Shown here one piece after another: positions 46,602 to 56,622 of a DNA stretch of 64,000 nucleotides. The stretch lies in the NCBI GenBank assembly GCA_964213345.1, contig CAXOVX010000005.1, positions 1 to 64,000 on the forward strand, read 5' to 3'. Under the pieces are notes generated by a model that saw only the letters and a list, made by a program, of their open reading frames with translations, made no database searches and was not told where the DNA came from. A program made the translations under genes and the position numbers. The DNA comes from CAXOVX01 sp964213345. Lineage in GTDB: Bacteria; Pseudomonadota; Alphaproteobacteria; Rickettsiales; Midichloriaceae. Numbering within the stretch: position 1 is the stretch's first letter; every line of letters starts with the position of its first letter.

Positions 46602-47346
46602 AAGGGGAATAGTCATAGGAATTGCAAATGAAAAGAGTATTGCTTGGGGATGTGCCAAAGTAATACGCAAAGCGGGTGCAGAGTTGGCTATTACGTACTT
46701 AAATGATAAAGCTAAGTCTTATGTTGAACCATTAGCTAAGTCAATTGATGCAAAAATTTTTATGCCACTAGATTTATTAAAAGCAGGAGACACAGAGGCT
46801 TTTTTTGATGAAGTGAAGAGGCAGTGGGGCAACATCGATTTCTTAATACACTCTCTTGCGTATTGTCCAATAGATGATTTGCATGGAAGAGTGGTTGATG
46901 TTTCTATTGATGGATTTACCCATGCTATGCAAGTCTCTTGTTACTCTTTGATAAAATTTAGTAAGTATGCAGAGGGATTGATGCCGAAAGGTGGCTCTAT
47001 TTTGACAATGACATATTACGGCAGTGAAAAGATTGTTACCAACTATAATATCATGGGGCCTGTAAAAGCGGCATTAGAATCAACCGTCAGGTACTTAGCT
47101 TTAGATCTTGGTGTAAAAGATATTAGGGTTAATGCCATATCTCCCGGCCCTATTTTAACACGAGCTGCTTCTGGAATAGGTAATTTTGATAAATTACTTG
47201 GTACAGCATATGAGAAAGCTCCAATAAAAGATGGTGTAAGCATAGATGACGTTGGCAATATGGCCGCATTTTTGGTAAGCGATATGTCTACTAAGATAAC
47301 TGGAAGCACTATGTTTGTTGATTGTGGTAGCAATACAGCCGCTTAA
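46582..47346 (+). CDS. fabI: Enoyl-ACP reductase (NADH), FabI
   Basis: FabI performs the last reduction of each fatty acid elongation cycle. From ATG 46582 (GGAG in front, inside the end of ackA) the product begins 'MLNLKGKRGIVIGIANEKSI' and shows 'DFLIHSLAYCP', the catalytic Tyr-x6-Lys in 'NYNIMGPVKAALE', and 'AISPGPILTRAASGI'. Its 254 residues match the family. The ATG at 46552 adds ten non-conserved residues. It is translationally coupled to ackA, linking acyl-phosphate metabolism and fatty acid synthesis. Confidence 0.95.
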   Translation: MLNLKGKRGIVIGIANEKSIAWGCAKVIRKAGAELAITYLNDKAKSYVEPLAKSIDAKIFMPLDLLKAGDTEAFFDEVKRQWGNIDFLIHSLAYCPIDDLHGRVVDVSIDGFTHAMQVSCYSLIKFSKYAEGLMPKGGSILTMTYYGSEKIVTNYNIMGPVKAALESTVRYLALDLGVKDIRVNAISPGPILTRAASGIGNFDKLLGTAYEKAPIKDGVSIDDVGNMAAFLVSDMSTKITGSTMFVDCGSNTAA

Positions 47347-47533
47347 TTGTTGGGTATTGTCAAAAAAAGAGTGGAAGTCAGAGATGTAATTTTGGCTTCT
47401 ACAGTGGGGTGTAGGCTCCTATTTTCTTCGGCAATTTTGTTGTGATCCGTTAGCCTGATAGTGGAGTTTGTGTATTTTATCTGTTGACTATTTTGTGTAT
47501 GTAATATAAGCATATCCATAGCATCCTAGATGT

Positions 47534-47610
<77 letters not shown>

Positions 47611-47929
47611 GTTTTTGAAAAATTTGAGGTCAAGATTGGATTTTTCCAAGATTCGCTTGTGCTGGTAAAAGGCGAGACTGCGATGTGAAGGGTGTCGGAA
47701 AAGTGATGGGCGATGGTTTTAGGAAGGGAGCGAAACGCAGTCGGGGGGCTTTTTGCGGGCCGAGATGAGTACTATAGCTGTGATACGTAAGAACACAAAA
47801 TTGAACCTTGGCAACGTTGTGAGCTGATAAAGTTCTTGTGCTAATAACCTCAGTTCGAGGCTAGGAATGAGGCAAGGTGGCTATTGGTTTAGATTTGCGG
47901 ATACTGTATACGTAAATTTCTAGCATGGA
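47611..47929 (+). other. Stretch without a recognised gene, 3' of tRNA-fMet
   Basis: About 320 bp with above-average G+C ('GCGAAACGCAGTCGGGGGGC'). A 21-codon frame 'MSTIAVIRKNTKLNLG' at about 47766 has no ribosome binding site. I find no tRNA-end duplication that would mark an integration site. Nothing else can be called. Confidence 0.35.
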
Positions 47930-48230
47930 ATGTATCTGCATGAAGCAAGATGCTACAGAGTTGTTTACATTTATCGACGACTTTGCAAGGTGTTGACAAA
48001 TGGTAAAATAGCCATTTATTACCGAATGCATCATATAAGAAGCCTACTAGAGTCACAGAAATGAGCTATTCTGAGCTTATAATATATCAACGCTCCCCAT
48101 GTAAAAGCCTTAAATATTTTTACCATAGCCACCTGCTTACAAAAATGGATTTTTCTACCATATTTTCGTACAATGGGGCTGTTGAGAGATGAGATAAAAG
48201 GTATTATTCATGTAGGTGTGCAAGATAAAT
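47930..48230 (+). mobile_element. IS982 N-terminal fragment joined to an IS110 3' scrap
   Basis: About 47937-48160 reads, with breaks, as an IS982 transposase N-terminus ('ELFTFIDDFARC', 'YKKPTRVTEMSYSEL', 'CKSLKYFYHS'), different in sequence from types a and b. At 48177-48230 the sequence 'GAGATGAGATAAAAGGTATT' plus 'ATTCATGTAGG' matches the 3' end of the IS110 gene at 22576-22620 in the opposite strand sense. Confidence 0.6.
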
Positions 48231-48289
48231 GGTAGGTGAATGGTATTAAGTCAAATAATAATGGTGAGTTTGGAAGAGTTGGTATCTAG

Positions 48290-49146
48290 GGATAATCAAT
48301 AGAGGAGTTTCGAGGCATTATTTAATTTTGCGGCAATTAGTGGTGAGTTATCAGCAGTTGAGTTGCCAGCTAATTACAAAGGTTACAGAGTTCATAGGCT
48401 ATTTAAGTGCTTCTGCAATTGATGGAAGATTTGAGCGATAAGAACTTGAAAGATAGAGTGATGGCAACGCAGCAAAGTGGTTTTGTGAGTTTGATTTAAG
48501 GGATGCGACTCCAGATTATAGCGTATTTAGTAAGCTAAGGGAAAAGATAGGGACCAAAGCTATCTAGGATATTTAGTATTTTCAGAGATCAGCTTATGGC
48601 GCAATTATATAAGCGAGGTATTTACATTTGTTGATGCATCGCACCTAATATCGAAGGCAAGTTTGTGGGAAGAGAGAGATGAGGCAAGGCGGAAGAAATA
48701 TAAAAAACTGAATAATGAAGTTTTGTCTAAAGTGGCACATGATAAACAAGCTAAGATCGGCTGTAAAGGTGGTACTAAGTTTTTGTATGGTTATAAAAAA
48801 CATGTGAGTGTAGATAAGGCGACGATTACACCAGCAAACGTTAACAGATGCCCAGGGATTTAAACATGTGTGCCCGTCTAGGCGCTCTATATACGCAGAT
48901 AATGGGTATTGCACGTCTCCTGCCAAAACTATAGCCATAGCTAAAAGAGGGCATCTTGGAGGAATTAAGAAGACTGATAGGAAGGGTAAAAATGGTGGGT
49001 TCGACCCTTCGGATTCTATATGGAGGGCGCCTTTTGAGTGGGTCTTTTCTAAAGATACTATATATTCACGCCTCTTTAGCATAGCAAAGAATAAGTTTTC
49101 AGCACTTATGCATGCTATTCGTTTTTATTTAAAACGTTGTGCATAT
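48290..49146 (+). mobile_element. IS5-family transposase pseudogene
   Basis: In several frames this reads as an IS5-type DDE transposase: 'FCEFDLRDATPDYSVFSKL' near 48495, 'FTFVDASHLISKASLWEER' near 48625, then 'YGYKKHVSVDK', 'PANVNRCPG', 'SIYADNGYC' (second aspartate) and 'RAPFEWVFSK' with 'FSALMHAIRFYLKR' at the end. At least four frame breaks make it inactive. Confidence 0.75.
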
Positions 49147-49299
49147 TGACCCTGCCAATCAAGGGATTGGTATAGCTAATCACCAAAAATATAGAGAATC
49201 TTCTAGAATACACAAATAATAAACTTTAAACACAGTCTATAAGACACATTCCTTAGCTAAAATCATTCAAATAATAGCGTCTTTAACTCCTGAAAATAC

Positions 49300-49785
49300 A
49301 AACCATCCAGCATCAGTCCCATAATATCAAAAGCGAGTCTGTGGGAAAAAAGAGAGGGTGAAGAAGGAAACAGAAGTACGAGAAGCTGAATAATAAGGTG
49401 TTGCGGAATATTGCAAAAGACAAACAGGCGAGAATTGGTTGTAAGGGAGGTAATATTTTGCTATGGCTATAAAAAGCATGTAAGCGTGGATATGCAATCT
49501 GGCTTGATAAATAAGGTTGCAGCACTCCTGCTAATGTGACTGATATTCTGCCAAGAGAGATGTTTATACCTTGCCCAGATCTTACTGCAAAGCCAGGGCT
49601 GCCATTTGCTTTAAATTTATGAATCCAGGTTCTATCAACATTTATTTTCACCGAATGAATATTGCTACTGCGTAAACAAAAGACGGGAATGCCATAGCCA
49701 ATTTATCGTAATGTGTATCAAGACTGCAAAAAATGCTTATGAAAACGTCTTTTTGATTAAATTTCTTTCTTTATAAACCCGAAGT
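49300..49785. mobile_element. Further IS5 fragments in both orientations
   Basis: 49305-49545 (plus) repeats the middle of the same IS5 transposase ('SKASLWEK', 'YGYKKHVSVDMQSGLINKVA') with frameshifts. 49560-49785 (minus) reads like the C-terminal end of a related IS5 ('THYDKLAMAFPSFVYAVAIF' after 'YKERNLIKKTF'). No intact frame remains. The stretch 49147-49299 between the two IS5 blocks shows nothing recognised. Confidence 0.55.
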
Positions 49786-50746
49786 AAGGATAATATTACA
49801 AGATAATAGTTGTTGAGATAGTGGGTTTATAGTGAGATAATTGGTATGGAATCAAACAAGCTATAAGATTACAAAAAGCATTTTTTACAGATGTGAACGT
49901 AGAGTGCCATAGTCTTTGAAATTGCTTGAGTTTGCCAAAAATAGTTTCAATAATATTGCGTTTATAGAGCAAAAATTTATCTTGGAGGAGTAATAATTTA
50001 TTTTTCATGTTCTTCTCAAGCCTAGTAAAAAGCAACAAGTCTTGATTCAATAGCTGTGTTGCTAATTCTTATGAGATATATCATTTATCGCCAAATAATT
50101 TTCCCCACATACCCTTTACCATGGTCAAGACTGGCTTTCTGTCGTCAACATTACCATGTGTAATTCTGATGGAAAAAAATTCGCTTTTATCATTGAAAAT
50201 TGTGTGTAATTTCAGGCCATAAAACCAACCGGTGCTTGTTTTACTTTTTGCAGCAATTCCACGAAAACCTTATGTCTAGTGCCGTAGAGCCTTACATGTC
50301 TCAAGGGGTGTAGAGCCCACAAATTGGATACCGTGACCTCTCCAGTAATGCATTGCAATAAGCAACATAATATAGGCAAAATACGCTTCAATACGGCTAC
50401 AAACCTATCATACAACAATAAATCTTTGAAATCTCTCCGGTGTTTTACATACACATAAAACAACTAAACTTACTCTCTTGGTAGCCTAATATTATAGTCA
50501 CTATCTCACTAAGGATCATATTGCACTTCCTACTCCTCTTGCCTTTCGTTGTCCTTGCCTTTTATAAATGTATTTCCAACCAAATTATAAATCCTTTGCA
50601 AAAATCATCAACATAACAATATATTCCTGTAAAATCTATTTCCATATGATTCCTCTTTGTTACCCTTTATCGGCTTCTTTAAACAGATATCATATCTCCA
50701 TCTTATTGCAATTATATTATCCATTCCTTAGCCTTACTTCGTGTTA
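49786..50746 (-). mobile_element. IS982-family element (type b), copy B
   Basis: Inverted ends AACCCGAAGTAAGG (49786) and, reversed, AACACGAAGTAAGG (about 50745). On the minus strand the transposase reads 'MEIDFTGIYCYVDDFCKGF', keeps TGG where copy A has a stop, then 'DRFVAVLKRILPILCCLLQ', 'TRHKVF', 'KAPVGFMA' region breaks, and an intact end 'LLLQDKFLLYKRNIIETIFGK' followed by 'LKQFQRLWHSTF'. A few frameshifts inactivate it. The 961-bp length is standard for IS982. It is the better-kept copy. Confidence 0.85.
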
Positions 50747-50756
50747 AGTAATAAAA

Positions 50757-51010
50757 AAATTACACACAGTGTAAATTTTTGATGACAAAAACGAACTTGT
50801 TTCTACGAACATTACCCCTGGTAATGTAGATGCAGAAAACCCATATTGAGTATGGTAAATGGGCGCGTATGGGAAAAATAAATTATTACTCTTGCAAGAT
50901 AAGTTTTTGCTCTATAAACGCACCATTATCGAAACTATATTTGGCAAATGCGAGTGATTCCAGAGATTATGGCACTCTAGATTTAATCCGTAGAAAATGC
51001 TTTTTTCACC
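50757..51010 (+). mobile_element. IS982 type b C-terminal fragment (mirror of 18178-18430)
   Basis: Plus-strand sequence 'FDDKNELVSTNITPGNVDAE' followed by 'LLLQDKFLLYKRTIIETIFG' type residues. It is the same fragment as in arm A, in the opposite orientation. The 97-codon frame 50830-51123 is an out-of-phase shadow. Confidence 0.7.
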
Positions 51011-51012
51011 TC

Positions 51013-51548
51013 ATGGTCCGTTTGATATTATATAGTAAAATGAAAATGGGTTGGGTTTTGAATGCAGTGTCCGCAGCATCTGCTAAAGAAAGAAGAGTAT
51101 TTTTTCAATATTTTACCTACTGACGCCTCCAAATTGGCCCAAAATTTCTCGATTGGATTTTAATCTGATGAATAAGGAGGTAAAGATAACGGATGATATT
51201 TTGCCTCTTCTATCATTTTTCTTGTATTTTGTGATTTATGGAAGCTAGCGTCATCTATGATGACCGTCTGACCAGGCTTTAACGCAGGTATCAGATTTGA
51301 ATAACATAGCAGTTTCTTGTAGCACATTGCTGCTATAATCTAGCTATAAAGTTCTCCTTCGGCCTTCTTAATGCCTACCATCCTACATACCTTTCTATAT
51401 CTTTTCCATCTTCAATTCGTTTAAGCGCTATCTCCCTAAAATCCTTGCTATATGGCCTTCTCATCTTAGTTACCTTGGTAATTATGATTAAAATCTTAAT
51501 GTTTATATAATATTTTAATCATAATTATAATCCTTTTTCATTTGACTA
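51013..51548 (-). mobile_element. IS630-family remnant, copy B with internal deletion
   Basis: On the minus strand: left end TAGTCAAATGAAAAAGGATT (51529-51548), transposase start 'MRRPYSKDFREIALKRIEDG' (about 51390-51464), then a jump to 'ELYS', the stop and 'IIAAMCYKKLLCYSNLIPAL' region, 'TVIIDDASFHKSQ' and 'NPIEKFWANLEAS'. Compared with copy A the middle third, including the first catalytic aspartate, is deleted. It lacks the IS982 insertion seen in copy A. Confidence 0.75.
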
Positions 51549-51772
51549 TATCGCCAAATTCTGGCAAAAAACTACTAATTGAATAGCCAAACATTTGCCA
51601 ATACCCAGCATTGTTTTTTATATTGTGCAAAGCGGCTATTTATTTAGCCCTTCTTGCAATTTATTCAAGAAAAATTAAAGTAGAAGAGTACTTATTCTCC
51701 TAACGATCATACTGACCCAGCGCAAAGCAAGTTACTCCTCTATTTATTCATTATACAACATTTTTCAGATAT

Positions 51773-51858
51773 AACCCGCAATGGTGTGGGTAAAGGAGTG
51801 TAGATAAACCACATGACTGAGCCTGAATCCCATAACTCAACGGCATGAATGAAAAAAA
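51773..51858 (+). repeat. Dispersed repeat family A, copy 8
   Basis: The left end is degraded, but 'CGCAATGGTGTGGGTAAAGG', 'CACATGACTGAGCCTGAATC' and 'CTCAACGGCATG' are readable. It lies in the gap between the IS630 remnant and the bamA terminator (51549-51966), where I see no gene. Confidence 0.7.
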
Positions 51859-51966
51859 GGTAGTTTGGCTAAAGAAACACAGCTCACATAATATGTGCTG
51901 TATGCGCTCCCCCTTACTTGTGGGCTGCTACTTCTGCTAACGCTCACTTTTCGCCGTATAGTGTGT

Positions 51967-52003
51967 GAAAAACATACAGAACAGCACGTTAAAATGCTGT
52001 TCC
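51967..52003 (-). terminator. Rho-independent terminator overlapping the bamA stop codon
   Basis: On the minus strand GAACAGCA-TTTTAACG-TGCTGTTC forms a perfect 8-bp stem (51979-52002), followed by TGTATGTTTTT. The 5' arm of the stem is the last bamA codons and the TAA lies in the loop. Confidence 0.75.
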
Positions 52004-54445
52004 AAAAATAAATCGAACACGCTCTGATACATCGTACCCCCTTTTACGCATAGGTATGCCATAATCAATTCTTATAGTCCCTAAGGGGGATTCCCAAATT
52101 ATACCAGCACCACAAGACGCGCGCACGTAACTCTCATCGTGAAACATGGAAGCTTGAATTTTGTCCAATTTTGGAAGATCAAGACCATATACATTAGCAA
52201 AATCAACAAAAGCTGCACCTTTTACCTTTAACTCTTTTGGAAATCCTATAGGGAAATTTAATTCTACAGTAGCAGCGTAGTAGTTTTTTCCACCTAAAGC
52301 ATCTAAAGTCTTCTTATCCCTAGGGCCTATACCATGAATATCAAACCCACGAATTAAATCTTGTCCTACGAAAAAATTATCCAGTACAGCTACCTGCGTA
52401 CCACCAAATCCAAAAATATTGCCATATTGCCCATTTATGTTTAGAACTACATCCTTCTTATAGATTGGGATATAACAAGCGCTAAACAGGTCAGTTTTTA
52501 GGTATTTTTGCGATCCTCCCAGTCCTGCCACCTCTTGTGTTAATTGCAAGACATACCCTTTAGTTGGGGATATAGCACTATCCCTTCTATCATAAGACAA
52601 AGTATGTCCAACAGATGATATAGTACGTTTTTTTGGTGATTCCTGTATCAGTATGGAAAGATCGGGGGCTACATGTTCTATTTTACTTGATCTCAACGAA
52701 TAACGTAAAGAATGATTCAAGTATTCAGTCAACCCGTATCCTATCTTTACACTACCACCTATGTTTCTGCTACTATATCTGTTATATTTTGTTACTTCTG
52801 ATTGTGCTGTTGATGAAGAAGCGGGTGCCTCCTCCCCCATTTCTTTTTTTTGCTTTTTTGCGAGCCACTGATTTCTCCCATCTACTTCATGTTGAGAAAT
52901 TTTTTCATCATAACTTCCATAAAACAGGTCAATCCCCGCAAGTAAGTTTCTATTTAAGAAATGAGGTTCTGTAAATCCAACCGAAACATTTTTACTCAAC
53001 TTGTCTTGTCCATAGCCAAATTCGAATATTCTACCAGTTCCTAATAAATTGCTTTCTGTTAATGAAACACCACCCATTAGCCCGGAACTACTATTATACC
53101 CTATCTGAAAATTTATCGCCCCAGTGCTTTGTTCTGTAACATCCACATCTAAGTCAATTTTATCCAGTACATTAGTATTTTTTGGTGCTATTGCTAAAGC
53201 ACTAAAATATCCTGTGTTGCCTAACCTTTGCTTAGATCTTAAAATCTTTGCAAAATTGTAGCTATCCCCTTCTTCTACACGCATTTCTCGTCTTATGACC
53301 TTATCTAGAGTGCGAACATTACCTTTAATATTAATTTTATTTAAGTAAACTTTATTCCCTTCTCCAATTTTAAACGTAATATCCAACAATTGCTTCTCAC
53401 TATCTTTTTCGAAACTATGATCTACATCAATAAACGCATAACCTTCCTGACCCAAAAATTTTGTAAATTTATCAGCCGTATCATCAATTTTACTTTGGTT
53501 AAATACATCCCCTGCTTTCATCAATAACAAATTCTTCAAGCTCTCATCACCAACATTTTTTAATTTATTGTCAATTCGTATACCCCTTATTTTGTACTTT
53601 TGACCCTCTTCAAGAACAAAAGTTACGAAGAATCCATCCTTTCGTGGAGATAATTCAGATATCACATTAATTACGCGAAAATCTGCATATCCTGCGTTAA
53701 GGTAATTTTGTTTCAACATTTCCTGGTCTATCGCTAATCTCTCAGCATCATATGAATCTGCAGAGGAAAAGAGGCGAAACCACATACTTTCTTTTGATAG
53801 AAGTAATTGTTTTAAATCTTTTTCTCCAAAAGCATTGTTCCCCACAAATGCTATCTTACGTATCATAGCTTTTTTGCCTTCTTGTATCACATAGACCACA
53901 TTTACCCTATTGTTCGGCAGTTCTATGATTTTAGGATTCACAGATGCGACAAACCAGCCTTTTCTATTGTATAAATTTACTATTGCTTCTGTGTCTTTTT
54001 TCAGCAGCACCAGTGAATAGGTAGAACGGGATTTGACGCTGATTATGTTGTTTAATTCAGGATCATGAACCCTTCTATTACCTTCAAAAGCTACAAGATT
54101 TACCACAGGACTTTCTTCAACAACTATAACCAACTTACCATTCTGATATTCAGTTTGTACATTACTGAAGAAGCCTGTTGCATATATATTTTTAATTCCG
54201 TCGTCAATTTTATTTTTATCGTAGCTCCCTAACGTTATGTCTGTGTAAGATATGATAGTTTCAGCCGGGATACGAACATTACCACGCACTTCTATTGCAG
54301 TAATCGTAGATATAGTAGACGTGGTGTTTGCATCATCTAAAGCAAAACACTGTGCTACGACAGCCGTATAACTCAGGCCAATTAAGGTAACTAATATCCT
54401 TATGTAATCTAAAACACTAGTAAATCGCATCTGTTGTACTACCAT
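51989..54445 (-). CDS. bamA: Outer membrane assembly factor BamA
   Basis: BamA folds and inserts outer-membrane beta-barrels. After a signal peptide ('ILVTLIGLSYTAVVAQCFA', ending about residue 36) come five POTRA domains (about 45-420, e.g. 'EVRGNVRIPAETIISYTDI', 'NKINIKGNVRTLDKVIRRE') and the 16-strand barrel with the lid-lock region 'DNFFVGQDLIRGFDIHGIGP'. It ends in Phe ('RVRFIFGTAF'), the signal for the Bam machine. Length about 818. Starts at 54445 or 54430 ('MRFTSVL') are both possible, without a clear ribosome binding site. rseP lies 74 bases upstream on the same strand, the usual alphaproteobacterial order. Confidence 0.96.
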   Translation of the reverse strand: MVVQQMRFTSVLDYIRILVTLIGLSYTAVVAQCFALDDANTTSTISTITAIEVRGNVRIPAETIISYTDITLGSYDKNKIDDGIKNIYATGFFSNVQTEYQNGKLVIVVEESPVVNLVAFEGNRRVHDPELNNIISVKSRSTYSLVLLKKDTEAIVNLYNRKGWFVASVNPKIIELPNNRVNVVYVIQEGKKAMIRKIAFVGNNAFGEKDLKQLLLSKESMWFRLFSSADSYDAERLAIDQEMLKQNYLNAGYADFRVINVISELSPRKDGFFVTFVLEEGQKYKIRGIRIDNKLKNVGDESLKNLLLMKAGDVFNQSKIDDTADKFTKFLGQEGYAFIDVDHSFEKDSEKQLLDITFKIGEGNKVYLNKINIKGNVRTLDKVIRREMRVEEGDSYNFAKILRSKQRLGNTGYFSALAIAPKNTNVLDKIDLDVDVTEQSTGAINFQIGYNSSSGLMGGVSLTESNLLGTGRIFEFGYGQDKLSKNVSVGFTEPHFLNRNLLAGIDLFYGSYDEKISQHEVDGRNQWLAKKQKKEMGEEAPASSSTAQSEVTKYNRYSSRNIGGSVKIGYGLTEYLNHSLRYSLRSSKIEHVAPDLSILIQESPKKRTISSVGHTLSYDRRDSAISPTKGYVLQLTQEVAGLGGSQKYLKTDLFSACYIPIYKKDVVLNINGQYGNIFGFGGTQVAVLDNFFVGQDLIRGFDIHGIGPRDKKTLDALGGKNYYAATVELNFPIGFPKELKVKGAAFVDFANVYGLDLPKLDKIQASMFHDESYVRASCGAGIIWESPLGTIRIDYGIPMRKRGYDVSERVRFIFGTAF

Positions 54446-54518
54446 CAAAATTTAGTTTTTTTATGCACCGGCCTCTACAAGATTGCCACTTCTTTGACAG
54501 TCCTATGTGCTCCTTTTT

Positions 54519-55619
54519 TTATTTCCATAGTAAGTTTTTAATATCGTTCCATGTAGCAAATACCATAATAGAAATCAAGACTGCAAAACCAATTTTAAAT
54601 CCTATCACCTGTAGCTTTCGTGGCAAAGGTTTCCCATGGATAGCCTGCAGAGCATAATAAAGTAAATGTCCACCATCTAGCAACGGTATTGGGAAAAGAT
54701 TAACCAACCCCAAATTTAAGGATATCATGGCAATCAAAAGTAATAAGGAAACCATACCATACTCGGCCGATTTTGCCGTATATTGTGCAATCCTTATAGG
54801 ACCACCCAAATCTTCTAACCCGCGAGTTTTTGTTACCATCTGCCACACAGTTTCCAGCATCATTGAAGACAAGTCATATGCTTGTTCAACTCCAATAAAT
54901 AACGCCCGTAGTAACCCTACTTGCTGCGTTAAAGTTTCACCTCCCACAACACCTATCATTGGTACTTTTACCTTTGTACCTGTAGGATCGACTTTTTCTA
55001 CAATTTTTGGAGTTACTTCAAATTGCTTTATCTCGCTCTCACGTTTTATTGTTAACGATATGCTTTTAGTCCCGTTGTTTAGTATCACTGTATTGTGCAA
55101 CTCACTAAAATTAGTAATGTTTTTGCCGTTTACAGCAGTGATCTCGTCGCCTACTTCCAACCCTATGGCAGAAGCAGGGCTATTTTCCATTATACCCGCA
55201 ATTTCAGGTTTTACTATGTGTAACCCATTCACATACACAAGACCAGCAAATAAAACTAAAGCTAAAAGGTAATTCGCGAATGGGCCAGCAAAGACTATTA
55301 GCGCTTTCTGCCACAACTCTTTGTAATGAAATGACATTTTTTTTTCGGCTTCGGTCATAGCATCTAGACGTTCGAGATCCGGCGTACTTGCAGCACCTAT
55401 GTCACCCAACATCTTAACATATCCTCCTAAAGGAAGCCATCCTATCTTCCACGTGGTTCCATTCTTGTCAGTGAGTTTGAATAACGCCTTGCCTAGCCCG
55501 ATGGAAAATGTTTCTACCTTCACTTTAAACAGACGTGCTACGAAAAAATGCCCTAATTCGTGCACGAATACAATCACCGAAGTTACAGTCGCAAACCACA
55601 GAACACTAGTCAAAATCAT
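54519..55619 (-). CDS. rseP: Site-2 metalloprotease RseP/MmpA
   Basis: An inner-membrane zinc protease that cuts transmembrane anchors in envelope-stress and signal-peptide turnover. The first membrane helix carries H-E-x-x-H in 'FVHELGHFFVARLF'. A PDZ domain follows ('ASAIGLEVGDEITAVNGKNI'), and the last helices hold the third metal ligand in 'LFPIPLLDGGHLLYYAL'. Its 366 residues fit the one-PDZ alphaproteobacterial form. gatC lies 44 bases upstream, bamA downstream. Confidence 0.95.
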   Translation of the reverse strand: MILTSVLWFATVTSVIVFVHELGHFFVARLFKVKVETFSIGLGKALFKLTDKNGTTWKIGWLPLGGYVKMLGDIGAASTPDLERLDAMTEAEKKMSFHYKELWQKALIVFAGPFANYLLALVLFAGLVYVNGLHIVKPEIAGIMENSPASAIGLEVGDEITAVNGKNITNFSELHNTVILNNGTKSISLTIKRESEIKQFEVTPKIVEKVDPTGTKVKVPMIGVVGGETLTQQVGLLRALFIGVEQAYDLSSMMLETVWQMVTKTRGLEDLGGPIRIAQYTAKSAEYGMVSLLLLIAMISLNLGLVNLFPIPLLDGGHLLYYALQAIHGKPLPRKLQVIGFKIGFAVLISIMVFATWNDIKNLLWK

Positions 55620-55663
55620 TACTCACTACCTTTACTCTATTTGTTTTAACTCATACATTTCAT

Positions 55664-55960
55664 TTAAGTAACATTCACTACTTTTGGAACTACAAAATAC
55701 TGGCTCCTAATTTTTGGGGCATTAGCCAATATGGCTGTAGAATCCGTTTTTTCTATAATAACATCTGCACGCAGCGGAGTGGTTCCCTCTATAACGCTGT
55801 GCATAGGTTCAACCCCTTCAGTGTTTACTGTTTTTAAAGTTTCCATCCATTGTACAATACCACTGATTTCATTTCTATAAATACTTATTTCCTCTGAAGA
55901 GAGTGAAATGCACGCCAAATCAGCAATCTTCTTTATACCATCTTCACCAAAGATATCCAT
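55664..55960 (-). CDS. gatC: Glu-tRNA(Gln)/Asp-tRNA(Asn) amidotransferase subunit C
   Basis: GatC stabilises the GatCAB amidotransferase that converts Glu-tRNA(Gln) to Gln-tRNA(Gln). The 98-residue product shows 'IKKIADLACISLSSEEISIY', 'IVQWMETLKTVNTEGVEPM' and 'TTPLRADVI', typical for GatC. gatA and gatB are not adjacent, unlike the common gatCAB order. It is the first gene of a likely gatC-rseP-bamA transcript. Confidence 0.93.
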   Translation of the reverse strand: MDIFGEDGIKKIADLACISLSSEEISIYRNEISGIVQWMETLKTVNTEGVEPMHSVIEGTTPLRADVIIEKTDSTAILANAPKIRSQYFVVPKVVNVT

Positions 55961-56175
55961 TTCAAACCACCTAATAAAACTTGTTCATATACAAGAGCAT
56001 ATTTGTTATGTATACAATCCTAACTCGCTGCCCATTCCACTTGCTAAACGCACCAAGAGCCACAAGCCCACGGTATGATAAATAATATTTGATATTTTTA
56101 CAACTAAACTTATTCAGCTACACATAACATTATTTTATGCTACAGCCAGATTATAGCGAATTCATTGATATTGTA

Positions 56176-56622
56176 ATGCGCAAAAAACAGTATAAATTAC
56201 TGGGATTAGATGTTGGCAGTAAGATGATAGGAGTGGCCCTTTTTAACAATCTTGTGCTCATCTCAATACCTATGTGTACTGTAAAACGCACTACTCCCCA
56301 ACAAGATGTACGTAGTGTAATTGATATTATCAATACTCACCAAATAGATGGAATAGTAGTAGGTATGCCCTTTCAAATGAATGGCAGTATAGGAACATCT
56401 GCAAAGGTGGTGATAGATTTTATAACGGTATTACGTCATGCTATTTCGATATCTGTGGTTACACACGATGAACGATTTACTACAGCTCTTGCCAACACAA
56501 TACTAAAACAAATAAATATGCCCAGGATAAAACGAAATAAAGTTGATAACGAAGTAGCGGCAAGTCTAATACTTGATGGATTTTTGATAAAGTTGAAGGA
56601 AGTAACCAAGAGCGTGTACTAA
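56176..56622 (+). CDS. ruvX: Putative Holliday junction resolvase / pre-16S rRNA nuclease YqgF
   Basis: An RNase H-fold nuclease that trims the 5' end of 16S rRNA in E. coli. From ATG 56176 the product begins 'MRKKQYKLLGLDVGSKMIGVAL' in outline, with the first acidic residue in 'LDVGSK', the second site in 'THDERFTT' and the last Asp in 'KVDNEVAASLILDGFL'. The position after 'GVAL', usually Ser-Asp, is Phe-Asn. Length about 148 residues. The ATG at 56137 adds 13 residues without family support. It diverges from gatC. Confidence 0.9.
   Translation: MRKKQYKLLGLDVGSKMIGVALFNNLVLISIPMCTVKRTTPQQDVRSVIDIINTHQIDGIVVGMPFQMNGSIGTSAKVVIDFITVLRHAISISVVTHDERFTTALANTILKQINMPRIKRNKVDNEVAASLILDGFLIKLKEVTKSVY

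Larger units (their letters stand above)
49786..51270 (-). repeat. Long inverted repeat, arm B (pairs with 17860-19355)
   Basis: Reverse-oriented near-identical copy of the 17.9-19.4 kb block, containing in mirror order IS982 type b, an IS982 fragment and the IS630 3' part. Differences from arm A include a 14-bp insertion in A near 18700 and the TGG/TAG difference in the transposase. Confidence 0.85.

Noticed and set aside
47766..47828. Short frame 'MSTIAVIRKNTKLNLG' downstream of tRNA-fMet, considered as an integrase or recombinase start
   Set aside because: Too short, no ribosome binding site, and no duplicated tRNA end that would mark an integrated element.
54727..55272. 181-codon plus-strand frame opposite rseP
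   Set aside because: Lies wholly antisense to the conserved rseP coding region, so it is a shadow frame.
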